DNA of 9,666 bases from JAENVT01 sp040005915 (GTDB lineage: Bacteria > Actinomycetota > Acidimicrobiia > Acidimicrobiales > Ilumatobacteraceae): the NCBI GenBank assembly GCA_040005915.1, contig JBDTYA010000127.1, positions 1-9,666 on the forward strand. The letters run 5' to 3'. A program made the translations under genes and the position numbers. Positions 1 to 7,221 of this stretch are shown one piece after another. Each line of letters begins with the position of its first letter. The first letter of the stretch is position 1. The notes beneath the pieces were generated by a model that did no database searches, was not told where the DNA came from, and saw only the letters and a program-made list of their open reading frames with translations.

Positions 1-790
1 TGGCGATGCCCTTGGCCATGCAGATGATGTCGGGCTCGATGCCGTAGTGCTCGACCGCGAACATCTTGCCGGTGCGACCGAAACCACTCTGCACCTCGTC
101 GGCGATGAACATGATCCCGTGGTGACGGCAACGCTCGACGAGACCTGTCATGAATGCTTGTGGCGCGGGGATGTAGCCGCCCTCGCCGAGCACAGGCTCG
201 AGGATGACGGCCGCCGTCTCGTCGGGCGCGGTCATCGACTTGAGCAGATGGTCGAAGCCCAACAACGCATCGGTGACTGCAGCGTCCTGATCCGGCGCGA
301 GCGGGTCGGGATACGGCGCTACGTACACGCCGGAGGGTAGGGCGAAATGCCCGGCGCGATACCCGGTCTTCGATGTCGTCATCGCCATGGCCATGTGGGT
401 ACGGCCGTGGAAGCTGCCGCTGAACACGATGGTGTTGGGACGCTTGGTGACCTGCTTGGCCAGCTTGATGGCCGCCTCGGTGATCTCGGCGCCGGAGTTG
501 GCGTAGAAGAACGTGTCGATGGATGGCGGCGACAACTCGTCGAGCTTGGCTGCCAACGGCTCGAGCAGGTCGTGCTTGTACACGTTGACCTGCGCGTGGA
601 TGAACCGCTGCGCCTGCTCGCCGATGGCCTTGGACACATGTGGATGAGCGTGACCGGTGGAGTTGACCGCGATACCGGCGGCGAAGTCGAGGTATTCCTC
701 ACCATCGGTGGTGGTGACCCAACACCCATTGCCGGAGGCGACTTCGAGGGGGGTCACCGCGAACCACACGTTGGAGAGATGAGATGTCAT
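1..790 (-). CDS. Class III (PLP-dependent) aminotransferase, 4-aminobutyrate/acetylornithine aminotransferase-like, C-terminus cut by window edge
   Basis: A fold-type I, pyridoxal-phosphate-dependent transaminase that probably moves an omega-amino group (for example from GABA or a related amine) to 2-oxoglutarate or pyruvate in the cytoplasm. The frame is open from an ATG at 788-790 to the window edge and gives 263 residues of an expected 420-450, so the C-terminal domain is missing. Visible motifs are SGAE at 99-102 (cofactor phosphate region), the FHGRT segment with H128, ADEVQSGFGRTG with D231 (contacts the pyridine nitrogen), and MAKGIA with K260, the Schiff-base lysine. The motif set looks most like GabT/ArgD relatives, but the substrate cannot be fixed without the missing part. 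It lies 41 bases after lon on the same strand. A TAGCAT box ends 7 bases before the ATG and there is no clear Shine-Dalgarno site, so it may be read from its own leaderless transcript. Confidence 0.9.
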   Translation of the reverse strand, partial: MTSHLSNVWFAVTPLEVASGNGCWVTTTDGEEYLDFAAGIAVNSTGHAHPHVSKAIGEQAQRFIHAQVNVYKHDLLEPLAAKLDELSPPSIDTFFYANSGAEITEAAIKLAKQVTKRPNTIVFSGSFHGRTHMAMAMTTSKTGYRAGHFALPSGVYVAPYPDPLAPDQDAAVTDALLGFDHLLKSMTAPDETAAVILEPVLGEGGYIPAPQAFMTGLVERCRHHGIMFIADEVQSGFGRTGKMFAVEHYGIEPDIICMAKGIA

Positions 791-797
791 GCGCGCA

Positions 798-826
798 ATG
801 CTACGCCTCGCACTACAACGGGTCGA
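798..826 (-). promoter_or_regulatory. Candidate promoter of the class III aminotransferase gene
   Basis: Read on the minus strand, TCGACC (821-826; 4 of 6 bases of TTGACA) is followed by a 17-base spacer and TAGCAT (798-803), which fits the actinobacterial TANNNT -10 consensus. Only 7 bases (791-797) separate the -10 box from the ATG, so transcription would begin at or next to the start codon, giving a leaderless mRNA. This would let the aminotransferase be expressed apart from lon. The call rests on pattern matching only. Confidence 0.4.
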
Positions 827-831
827 GAGGC

Positions 832-3153
832 TCAGTCGGCGAACGCAGCAGCAAGCACGTCGGCGTAGGTGTCAGCGAGGTGGAACGTCATGACCGCACG
901 CACCTTCTCGGGGACATCCTCGAGATCGGGCCCGTTGCGCTTCGGCAGGATCACCTCGGTGAGACCGGCACGGTGTGCGGCGAGCACCTTCTGCTTGAGC
1001 CCACCGATCGGCAGCACCTTGCCCTGCAGCGTGATCTCGCCGGTCATACCCACCGTCGGCTTGACCGGCCGGTCGGTGAGCAGCGAGACCAGTGCAGTGG
1101 TCATCGTGATTCCGGCCGAAGGACCGTCCTTCGGGACAGCGCCCGCCGGCACGTGCACGTGCACACGCTTGTTCATGCTGGCCGGGTCGACGCCCAGTTG
1201 GTGAGCGTGCGAACGCACGTAGCTGAGCGCGATCTGGGCGCTCTCCTTCATGACGTCTCCGAGCTGCCCGGTGAGGGTCAATGACGGCTCGCCATCGACA
1301 GCGATCGGGAAGGCGGTGGTCTCGATGAACAACACGTCACCGCCCATTCCCGTGACAGCCAAGCCGGTGGCGACACCGGGCACGTTGGTGCGCTCCGGGA
1401 TCTCGTCGTCGACCTTGACCCGGCCGAGCCATGTGCGCACATCGTCGGTGTCGACCTCGATCGGCGTCGAGCCGTCGACCGTCGCCACCTTGGCGGCGAT
1501 CTTGCGCGTCAGCTTGCCGAGCTCCCGCTCGAGCGAACGGACCCCGGCCTCGCGTGTGTAGCCGGTGATGGTGGCCCGTAGCGCGGCCTCGGTCAGCGTG
1601 ACCTCGTCGGTGCGCAGACCGGCCTGCTCGATCTGGCGCGGCAGGAGGTAGCGCTCGGCGATGAAGACCTTCTCGTCCTCCGTGTAGCCATCGAGCCGGA
1701 TGAACTCCATGCGGTCGAGCAGCGGGGCGGGGATGGTGTCGGCGACGTTCGCAGTGGCGATGAACACGACATTGCTGAGGTCGAGCTCGACCTCGAGGTA
1801 ATGATCGCGGAACGTGTGGTTCTGCGCAGGATCTAGGACTTCGAGCAGGGCCGCAGTGGGGTCGCCACTCCAACCACCGGCGCTGAGCTTGTCGACCTCG
1901 TCGAGCAGAACGACAGGGTTCATCGAACCCGACTCGATGATGGCCCGGGCGATACGACCCGGCTGGCTGCCGACGTAGGTCCGACGGTGACCACGGATCT
2001 CGGCCTCGTCACGGACACCGCCGAGAGACACACGCACGAACTTGCGGCCCATCGCCTTGGCGATGGACTCGCCGAGGCTCGTCTTGCCGACGCCTGGCGG
2101 ACCGACGAGCGTGAGGACCGCACCCGACTGCCGCACGAGGGCATCGCTGGGCTGGATGTCGCGGGCGACACGGAGCTTGCGTACGGCGAGGAACTCGACG
2201 ATGCGATCCTTCACCTCGTCGAGGCCGTAGTGATCGCTGTCGAGTTGGGCCCGGGCGTGATCGAGATCGAGCTGGTCATCGGTGCGAATGTTCCACGGCA
2301 GTTCGAAGATGCGGTCGAGCCACGTACGGATCCAGGAGTGCTCGGGCGACTGCTGGCCCATGTGCTCGAGACGGCCGATCTCCTTGTCGACCGCGTTCGA
2401 GACCTTCTCGGGCAGGTCCAGCTCGCCGAGCTTGGTGCGGTACTGACCGACGACGTCGTCGTCTCCCTCGCCCAGCTCTTTGCGGATGGCCGCCAACTGC
2501 TGACGCAGGAGGTATTCGCGCTGCTGCTTGTCGACGCCCTCCGTGACCTCGGCGCGGATCTGCGCAGTCACCTGCAGCTCGGCCAGGTGGTTCTTGGCCC
2601 ACGCACCGACCAGGTCGACGCGGTCGCCGATATCGGTCGCCGAGAGCACGGCGACGTGGTGATCGAGGTCGACCTCGCTCCACGTCGTGACGGCGTCGGC
2701 GAGCTCGCCGGGCTCGGCGACGGTGCGCAGGATGTCGGGAAGGCGGCGGCTGCCACGCAACTTGGCGATCTCTTCGAGCACGACGCGCAGCTCGCGAACC
2801 GCCGCCTCGACCCGCAGGTTGGGGCGGCCGTCGGGGAGCAGCACGACGTCGACGTGGTCACTGCCACGATCGCCGGGATGACGTGCGACGATGCGGGCCC
2901 GGGTCTCGGCCTGCACGATGGCAGCCATCTCGCCGTTGGGCATCGCCCCCGTGTTGGGGACCCGGGCGACGACGCCGATGTCGCCGGCGGCGTCGTTGTG
3001 GAGGACGAGGCGGCCATCGCCGGCGGAGGCCGCCTGCACGGCTGCACGCGACGCATCGGACGACAGCGCGAAGGTGAAGACCGTGCCCGGGAGCACCACC
3101 GTTGGCACGGCGAGCAACGGCAGGGTCAGCTGGCGTGTTTCAAGATCGGTCAT
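832..3153 (-). CDS. lon: ATP-dependent protease Lon (LonA type)
   Basis: Cytoplasmic homo-hexameric AAA+ serine protease that unfolds and degrades misfolded and regulatory proteins (EC 3.4.21.53). The 773-residue product is close to E. coli Lon (784). In order it has the N-terminal substrate-binding domain (about 6-200), a coiled linker, an AAA+ module and the protease domain (about 575-773). The AAA+ module shows Walker A GPPGVGKTS with K357, Walker B LLDEVD with D418/E419, and sensor 1 VVFIATAN. The protease domain has KDGPSAG with catalytic S679 and GGLKQK with catalytic K722, which happen to carry the E. coli numbers. All catalytic residues are present. A longer frame starts at 3243, but its first 30 residues are unlike Lon and would run into the upstream reductase gene. 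The ATG at 3151-3153 gives MTDLETRQLTLPLLAVPTVV, a normal LonA beginning. A HAIR-like site and a promoter-like box precede it. Confidence 0.97.
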   Translation of the reverse strand: MTDLETRQLTLPLLAVPTVVLPGTVFTFALSSDASRAAVQAASAGDGRLVLHNDAAGDIGVVARVPNTGAMPNGEMAAIVQAETRARIVARHPGDRGSDHVDVVLLPDGRPNLRVEAAVRELRVVLEEIAKLRGSRRLPDILRTVAEPGELADAVTTWSEVDLDHHVAVLSATDIGDRVDLVGAWAKNHLAELQVTAQIRAEVTEGVDKQQREYLLRQQLAAIRKELGEGDDDVVGQYRTKLGELDLPEKVSNAVDKEIGRLEHMGQQSPEHSWIRTWLDRIFELPWNIRTDDQLDLDHARAQLDSDHYGLDEVKDRIVEFLAVRKLRVARDIQPSDALVRQSGAVLTLVGPPGVGKTSLGESIAKAMGRKFVRVSLGGVRDEAEIRGHRRTYVGSQPGRIARAIIESGSMNPVVLLDEVDKLSAGGWSGDPTAALLEVLDPAQNHTFRDHYLEVELDLSNVVFIATANVADTIPAPLLDRMEFIRLDGYTEDEKVFIAERYLLPRQIEQAGLRTDEVTLTEAALRATITGYTREAGVRSLERELGKLTRKIAAKVATVDGSTPIEVDTDDVRTWLGRVKVDDEIPERTNVPGVATGLAVTGMGGDVLFIETTAFPIAVDGEPSLTLTGQLGDVMKESAQIALSYVRSHAHQLGVDPASMNKRVHVHVPAGAVPKDGPSAGITMTTALVSLLTDRPVKPTVGMTGEITLQGKVLPIGGLKQKVLAAHRAGLTEVILPKRNGPDLEDVPEKVRAVMTFHLADTYADVLAAAFAD

Positions 3154-3161
3154 GGGTTGTG

Positions 3162-3167
3162 AGGGTA
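3162..3167 (-). promoter_or_regulatory. Candidate -10 box of lon
   Basis: On the minus strand the hexamer TACCCT matches TANNNT and ends 8 bases before the lon ATG, which would again place the transcript start at the initiation codon. No Shine-Dalgarno sequence precedes the ATG, which agrees with a leaderless message. The -35 position (17-base spacing) reads TAGCAA, only 3 of 6 matches. It lies inside the HAIR-like element, as expected of a promoter blocked by a repressor. Weak on its own. Confidence 0.35.
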
Positions 3168-3178
3168 ACAACACAAAA

Positions 3179-3199
3179 CTTGAGTTGCTACTGCTCAGC
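3179..3199. promoter_or_regulatory. HAIR-like operator upstream of lon (putative HspR binding site)
   Basis: The plus strand reads CTTGAGT, a 7-base spacer, then GCTCAGC. The HAIR consensus (HspR-associated inverted repeat) is CTTGAGT-N7-ACTCAAG. The left half matches 7 of 7, the spacer length is exact, and the right half keeps the CTCA core (4 of 7), for 11 of 14 in total. HspR is known to repress dnaK-operon, clpB and lon genes through HAIR in Streptomyces. Its position in the 47-base gap between the reductase stop codon and the lon ATG, over the predicted -35 region, is where such an operator should sit. The hspR gene is not in this window. Confidence 0.6.
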
Positions 3200-3200
3200 T

Positions 3201-4421
3201 TTATTGCGCGAGGCCTGTTGCGCGGTCGACGGCTTCCTCCCACGATGCTCGCTCGTTGATCATCTTCCTGCAGCGCATGACCGGTTTCGGCATGTTGACG
3301 CCGAGCACGCCGCGCAGCCGGCCGGCGTGCCCGTACAGGGCCATGAAGCTGCCGTCGACATCACCGGCGACGACGCGAACCTCGTCGTCCCCGTGGGCCC
3401 GTCCGACGAACTGGATCCGGCTGTCGAACTGGTCGCTCCAGAAGAACGGCACCGGGGCGTACGGCTGCGGCGACTCGCCGGCCAACTCGGCCAGCAGGTT
3501 CCTGCCGGCGGCGGCACCCTGTTCGGCGGCGTTGGACCAGTGCTCGACGCGCATCTCCTCGCCGCTCTCGCCGAACAGGTTGTTGATCCATCGTGCGCAG
3601 TCGCCGGCGGCGTAGATCCCCGGCGCAGCGCGGAGGGAATCGGCGCAGACGATCCCGTCGCGGACCTCCAACCCACTCCCGGCGAGCCATTCGGTCGCCG
3701 GCGTGACGCCGATCCCAACGACCACGACCTCGGCAGCAACGAGTTCGCCACCACCCAGCCGGACACCGGTCGTACGACCGTCGGCTCCCTCGATCCCCGC
3801 CACTCGAACTCCGCAGCGCACCTCGACGCCGTTGCGGCCGTGCACGCGCGCAACGACCTCGCCCATCGCCGCGCCCAAGCCGCGCATCAACGGGGCCGGC
3901 GCGCCCTCGAGCACGGTGACCCGGCAGCCGGTCTGCGCTGCGGTCGCCGCCACCTCGAGGCCGATGAAACCGGCTCCGATCACGACGACGCGGGGCCGAT
4001 TCGTCAATCGGGCGCGCAATGCCAACGAGTCGTCGAGCGTGCGCAACATGGTGACGCCATCGAAGTCGGGCTGGTCGGGTAACGGTCGCGGCGCACTTCC
4101 CGTGGCGATGATCACGCCGTCGGCCGCGATCGCCTCACCGGTCTGCAGCGTCACCGTTCGAGTCGCCGCGTCGAGCCCGGTCGCGGCGATTCCGAGTCGC
4201 AGATCCAATCCCAGGCTGTCGAGCTCGTCGGGCTTTCGCAACTGGATGCGCTCCGGCTCCCATTCACCCTTCAGCAACGCCTTGCTCAACGGCGGGCGGT
4301 CGTACGGCTGATGCAGTTCGGCCCCGACGAGTGTGATGGCGCCCTGGTACCCGCTGCCGCGCAGCGACTCGCAGGCCCACAAACCGGCCAACGAGGCTCC
4401 GACCACGACGATGCGATCCAT
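3201..4421 (-). CDS. NAD(P)H-dependent FAD oxidoreductase, ferredoxin/rubredoxin reductase family
   Basis: A 406-residue soluble flavoprotein of the pyridine-nucleotide-disulfide superfamily, in the branch that passes electrons from NAD(P)H through FAD to a ferredoxin or rubredoxin serving a P450 or Rieske oxygenase. It has an N-terminal FAD Rossmann motif (VVVGASLAG, 5-13), PYDRPPLSK at 39-47, ATGSAP at 106-111, a second Rossmann motif for the nucleotide (VVVIGAGFIGLE, 145-156), and YAAGDCA (270-276) for FAD. A C-terminal reductase domain (about 325-400, with PFFWSDQFD) is typical of putidaredoxin-reductase-like enzymes. E172 at the end of the second Rossmann strand favours NADH over NADPH, by family knowledge. 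No CxxC redox pair is seen, so it is not a thioredoxin or glutathione reductase. The ATG at 4419-4421 lies right before the FAD motif. No ferredoxin, P450 or oxygenase gene is next to it, so its partner is unknown. It is divergent from the small gene at 4460 and lies 47 bases upstream of lon. Confidence 0.9.
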   Translation of the reverse strand: MDRIVVVGASLAGLWACESLRGSGYQGAITLVGAELHQPYDRPPLSKALLKGEWEPERIQLRKPDELDSLGLDLRLGIAATGLDAATRTVTLQTGEAIAADGVIIATGSAPRPLPDQPDFDGVTMLRTLDDSLALRARLTNRPRVVVIGAGFIGLEVAATAAQTGCRVTVLEGAPAPLMRGLGAAMGEVVARVHGRNGVEVRCGVRVAGIEGADGRTTGVRLGGGELVAAEVVVVGIGVTPATEWLAGSGLEVRDGIVCADSLRAAPGIYAAGDCARWINNLFGESGEEMRVEHWSNAAEQGAAAGRNLLAELAGESPQPYAPVPFFWSDQFDSRIQFVGRAHGDDEVRVVAGDVDGSFMALYGHAGRLRGVLGVNMPKPVMRCRKMINERASWEEAVDRATGLAQ

Positions 4422-4446
4422 GCCCCGCGAGCTTCGCGCATGGCCG

Positions 4447-4452
4447 TACGAT
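4447..4452 (+). promoter_or_regulatory. Candidate -10 box for the small gene at 4460
   Basis: TACGAT fits TANNNT and ends 7 bases before the ATG at 4460, so transcription would start at the start codon (leaderless). There is no convincing -35 hexamer at 16-18 bases and no Shine-Dalgarno sequence. The divergent gap (4422-4459) is only 38 bases, so promoters for both directions would overlap. It also holds the short inverted repeat CGCGA-GCT-TCGCG (4426-4438), too short to call an operator. Confidence 0.35.
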
Positions 4453-4459
4453 CGCCGCG

Positions 4460-4828
4460 ATGAGCGAGACGATCACCCTCGAAGGTTGGCGCGGGCCGTG
4501 GCCCGACGACGACAAGGACGCGAACTTGAAGGCAGACATCGCCTTGTATTCGCGGGTCGATCCGTTGTTGACGGTGCGCGGCCTGTCGGATTCGATCCGG
4601 GTGCCGGTCGGCGCCATCGTCCACTACGTGCTGGCGCGTTGGGCCAGCGAGGGTGCGTCGGGGCTGCTGGAGCTCGGTCCCACGATGTCGCGCCGCCTGC
4701 TGGCGGTATGCGACGAGGCCGAAGCGACAGGCACCGACGAAGCTCGATTGGCCGCGTTCGACAAGCTGCGCCAGATGATCTCGTGGTTGAACCACCCACT
4801 CGAGCATCCCGAGGTCTACGACATCTGA
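4460..4828 (+). CDS. Small conserved-looking actinobacterial protein of unknown function (possibly DUF6027-like)
   Basis: A 122-residue soluble protein without signal peptide, membrane segment or known catalytic motif. It has an acidic, Trp-rich start (GWRGPWPDDDKDAN, about 9-22), a central segment VPVGAIVHYVLARWAS (about 48-63) likely to be helical, and a C-terminal helical stretch ending in WLNHPLEHPEVYDI. From memory it resembles a family of about 120-residue actinobacterial proteins annotated DUF6027; I cannot confirm this without a search. Codon use is normal for the window, and the frame is bounded by a TANNNT box and a TGA, so it is probably a real gene. It is divergent from the reductase (38-base gap) and convergent with the lipoprotein gene, with only 6 bases between stop codons. 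No function is proposed. Confidence 0.8.
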   Translation: MSETITLEGWRGPWPDDDKDANLKADIALYSRVDPLLTVRGLSDSIRVPVGAIVHYVLARWASEGASGLLELGPTMSRRLLAVCDEAEATGTDEARLAAFDKLRQMISWLNHPLEHPEVYDI

Positions 4829-4834
4829 GACCGG

Positions 4835-5992
4835 CTAGTGGCATTCGGTGCAGTGCACATCGGCGTCGGGTTGCCGCCGGACGAGGTCACTGACCCAATC
4901 CACCAAGGACACGCCCTCGACGGTCTCGGTGTAGAACTCGGGTTTCTCGAGCACGGTGTGGGAATCGCCCGGCGAGATGTAGCTGCGCAGGTCGACGCCG
5001 CCCTGCTCGATCTCGACCTCGTTCTTGTCGATGAGGCTGACGAGGTCGTCGGCGGCGATGCCCGCGAGGCCGGCGAAGAACGTCTGCACCTTGTCGAACG
5101 CGTAGTCGTGACGTCCGAAGATGATGCCGGGATCATGCTTGTGGGCCTGGACGAACAGGCCCGGGAAGCTCCACGTCGCCGCCGTGAGACCGGCGTTCTC
5201 CGGCCACGGTGGGATCGCGCTCTCGGTGCCCCACACCGCGCCGATGACGCCGTTGATCGCGGGCACATCGGGGTACGCGCCCGAGCCATCGGCGAGGACG
5301 GTGATGGCTGCATTCGGCAACAGGTCGTGGGCCAGGCCCGCGTACAGCGGCGTCGGTACGGAGCCGGCACTCTCGCCGGTGACGACCAACTGGGTGGCGG
5401 CGGGGAACTGCGCGGCCAGATCGTCGAGGGCGGTCGTCGCATCCACCGAACCTTTGTGCTGCACGGTGAGCTGCGGGCCGTAGACGTGGGTCGAGTTGCC
5501 CAGGTGAACGTCGCCGGTGCAGTACGGGGCGAACACGAACGAGTAGTCCTTCAGCGGGTTGCGCTGATCGGTGAAGTCGAAGATTCCGGAGGACAGCTTG
5601 TCGGGATCGTCGCCGGGCCCGATCTTCGTCTTGTAGGCGCCGCTGTCGAACGCGCATGTGGTCGCATCGAAGCACGCACCACCGCCCTGTAGGAAGAAGA
5701 CCACCTTGTTGGGATCGGCACGGTGGATGAAGTATTTGTACGGGCTGCCGTCGGCGCAGACGCATTCGCTGGGCGCCGAGACAGTTTCCCAACCCGCAAT
5801 CGGCACCACGGCCGGCGTCGTGGGGGACGCCGTCTCCACTGCGCTCACCGGTGCGGCGGCCTGGGTCGACTCAGTTGGCGCGGCGGTGACCTCGACGCTC
5901 GTCACAGGTGGTGACGTCGACGTGGTCGCCTCGTCGCTGCACGCCGCAAACAGTCCAAGCAACACGGCGCTGATCGCGACGACTCGTCTCAC
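4835..5992 (-). CDS. Secreted lipoprotein hydrolase, pectin acetylesterase/Notum family
   Basis: A predicted lipid-anchored alpha/beta-hydrolase of 385 residues that would act on ester bonds outside the cell. The substrate could be an acetylated polysaccharide or another ester; it is not certain to be pectin. The start chosen is the GTG at 5990-5992, which overlaps the TGA of the upstream aminotransferase (GTGA). It gives a basic n-region, a hydrophobic stretch and the lipobox-like LFAAC with C18. A longer frame to 6124 would add a non-signal-like Arg-rich leader inside the previous gene. Residues about 19-63 form a Thr/Ser/Pro/Ala linker. The catalytic part shows FFLQGGGACFD (oxyanion region), GESAGS with nucleophile S208, AFDKVQ with D300 (compare AYDSWQ of plant enzymes) and GDSHTVL with H345, a complete Ser-Asp-His triad. 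The protein ends in HCTECH, a CxxCH pattern. F rather than L/V/I at lipobox -3 is slightly atypical. Translation is probably coupled to the upstream aminotransferase. Confidence 0.87.
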   Translation of the reverse strand: MRRVVAISAVLLGLFAACSDEATTSTSPPVTSVEVTAAPTESTQAAAPVSAVETASPTTPAVVPIAGWETVSAPSECVCADGSPYKYFIHRADPNKVVFFLQGGGACFDATTCAFDSGAYKTKIGPGDDPDKLSSGIFDFTDQRNPLKDYSFVFAPYCTGDVHLGNSTHVYGPQLTVQHKGSVDATTALDDLAAQFPAATQLVVTGESAGSVPTPLYAGLAHDLLPNAAITVLADGSGAYPDVPAINGVIGAVWGTESAIPPWPENAGLTAATWSFPGLFVQAHKHDPGIIFGRHDYAFDKVQTFFAGLAGIAADDLVSLIDKNEVEIEQGGVDLRSYISPGDSHTVLEKPEFYTETVEGVSLVDWVSDLVRRQPDADVHCTECH

Positions 5993-7209
5993 CGCGCCAT
6001 CACAGCGTCGAGCGAAGCCTCGAGCGTCGACACGACCAGATCGATCTCGTCGTCGGTGACGACGAACGGCGGCGCCACCATCACCGCGCTGGGCACCGGA
6101 CCCGAGCCTGCTGGGTAGATCCACACGTCGCGCGACAGGGCCTCGGCGACGACCTGCGGGTGGGGGACGTTGATCTCGACGCCCCAGAACAGGCCGCGGC
6201 CACGCACTTCGATGACTGCGGGATGGTTGTCGAGCGCGGCGTGAAGGCGATCACCCAGCGCGACGCCCATCTTGGCAACGCGCTCGACCAGGCCTTCGCG
6301 TTCCACGATGTCGAGCACGGCAACGCTGGCTGCGCACGCGCTGTCGTTGCCGGTGAACGTGAAGTACATGAACCCGGCATCGCCCAACGCCTCGGCTACT
6401 TCGGTGCGCGCCGCGACCGCACCCATCGGCACGTAGCCGCCGCCGAGACCCTTGCCGCCGACGAGTACGTCGGGCTCGAAGGGGAAGTGCTGGAAGCCGA
6501 AGTTGAGCCCGGTGCGACCGTAGCCACACATCACCTCGTCGCTGATCATGAGGATGTCGTGTCGATGGCAGATCTCCGTGACGGTCCGCCAGTAGTCGTC
6601 GCCGGCCGTCAGGCAGGCACCTGCGGCGCCGACGATCGGCTCGGCGATGAATGCCGCGATCGTGTCGGGGCCTTCGGTCTCGATGATCTCGACCAGTGCG
6701 TCGGCGTCGTCCCACGGCACGTGCGGAAAGTCGAGGAACAGCGGCTCGAAGCCCGCCTTGCGGGTGTTGTGGCTCCCCACGGCGAGCGTGGCCAGCGTCA
6801 GGCCGTGATAGCTGGGATGGCGACCGATCACCTTCCAGCGTCCGGGTCGCCCCTTGGCGAGTTGATAGCCACGTGCCAACCGCAGTGCCGAGTCGGTGCT
6901 CTCGCTACCGCCACTGGTGAAGAAGACCTGGGTGAAACCGTGCGGCAACCAGCGCTCGACGAGGCGATCGCGCAGCAGCAGACGCTGCTCGCTGGGCCAC
7001 GTCGGCACCGAGTAGGCGCCCTTCGACATCGCCGCGTGCGTAGCGTCGGCGACCTCGGCACGACCCCAGCCGATGTTGCCGACGATCGCTCCCCCGGCCC
7101 CGTCGAGGATCCGGCGGCCGTCGGCGCAGATCAGCCAGCAGCCTTCCCCGCCGACGATCGTCGGCTGCTCGGCGGAGTTGGGCACGAATTGATATCGGGA
7201 GTCGCTCAC
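5989..7209 (-). CDS. Class III (PLP-dependent) omega-aminotransferase
   Basis: A complete 406-residue cytoplasmic transaminase of the class III family. Motifs are SGGSES (99-104, phosphate cup), SYHG with Y134/H135 (stacking on the cofactor), ISDEVMCGYGRTG with D224, and VGGKGLGGGY with the Schiff-base lysine K253. All key residues are present and the length is slightly below the usual 420-450. It looks like the broad omega-transaminase group (beta-alanine/taurine/diamine-type and many enzymes annotated only as 'aspartate aminotransferase family'), and the amine substrate cannot be told from sequence. It starts with GTG at 7207-7209, 12 bases after the AlkB-like stop, with only a weak purine-rich stretch upstream. 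Its stop overlaps the GTG of the lipoprotein gene, so it sits in the middle of a three-gene operon. It differs clearly in motif wording from the other aminotransferase at 1-790, so it is not a recent duplicate. Confidence 0.93.
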   Translation of the reverse strand: MSDSRYQFVPNSAEQPTIVGGEGCWLICADGRRILDGAGGAIVGNIGWGRAEVADATHAAMSKGAYSVPTWPSEQRLLLRDRLVERWLPHGFTQVFFTSGGSESTDSALRLARGYQLAKGRPGRWKVIGRHPSYHGLTLATLAVGSHNTRKAGFEPLFLDFPHVPWDDADALVEIIETEGPDTIAAFIAEPIVGAAGACLTAGDDYWRTVTEICHRHDILMISDEVMCGYGRTGLNFGFQHFPFEPDVLVGGKGLGGGYVPMGAVAARTEVAEALGDAGFMYFTFTGNDSACAASVAVLDIVEREGLVERVAKMGVALGDRLHAALDNHPAVIEVRGRGLFWGVEINVPHPQVVAEALSRDVWIYPAGSGPVPSAVMVAPPFVVTDDEIDLVVSTLEASLDAVMAR

Positions 7210-7221
7210 CCCGTCAGTCTC

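Noticed and set aside
1987..3162. A 391-codon open frame on the plus strand opposite lon
   Set aside because: It lies entirely antisense to the unmistakable Lon gene. Its product is Asp/Leu/Gly/Val-rich without any domain wording, as expected from the mirror frame of GC-rich codons.
3154..3243. 30-residue N-terminal extension of Lon from an upstream start at 3243
   Set aside because: The extension is unlike LonA N-termini and would overlap the reductase coding region by 43 bases. The ATG at 3153 gives a standard Lon start behind a promoter-like box.
4426..4438. Inverted repeat CGCGA-GCT-TCGCG between the reductase and the small gene
   Set aside because: It is only 5 base pairs in a GC-rich gap, matches no operator I know, and is easily due to chance.
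4813..4832. GGTCT...AGACC hairpin at the convergent stop codons of the small gene and the lipoprotein gene
   Set aside because: A 5-base stem with a 10-base loop and no T-run is too weak to call a terminator, even though the stops are only 6 bases apart.
5993..6124. 44-residue N-terminal extension of the esterase lipoprotein
   Set aside because: It would lie inside the aminotransferase gene and would put an Arg-rich stretch before the signal peptide. The GTG at 5992 with its GTGA overlap gives a proper lipoprotein signal.
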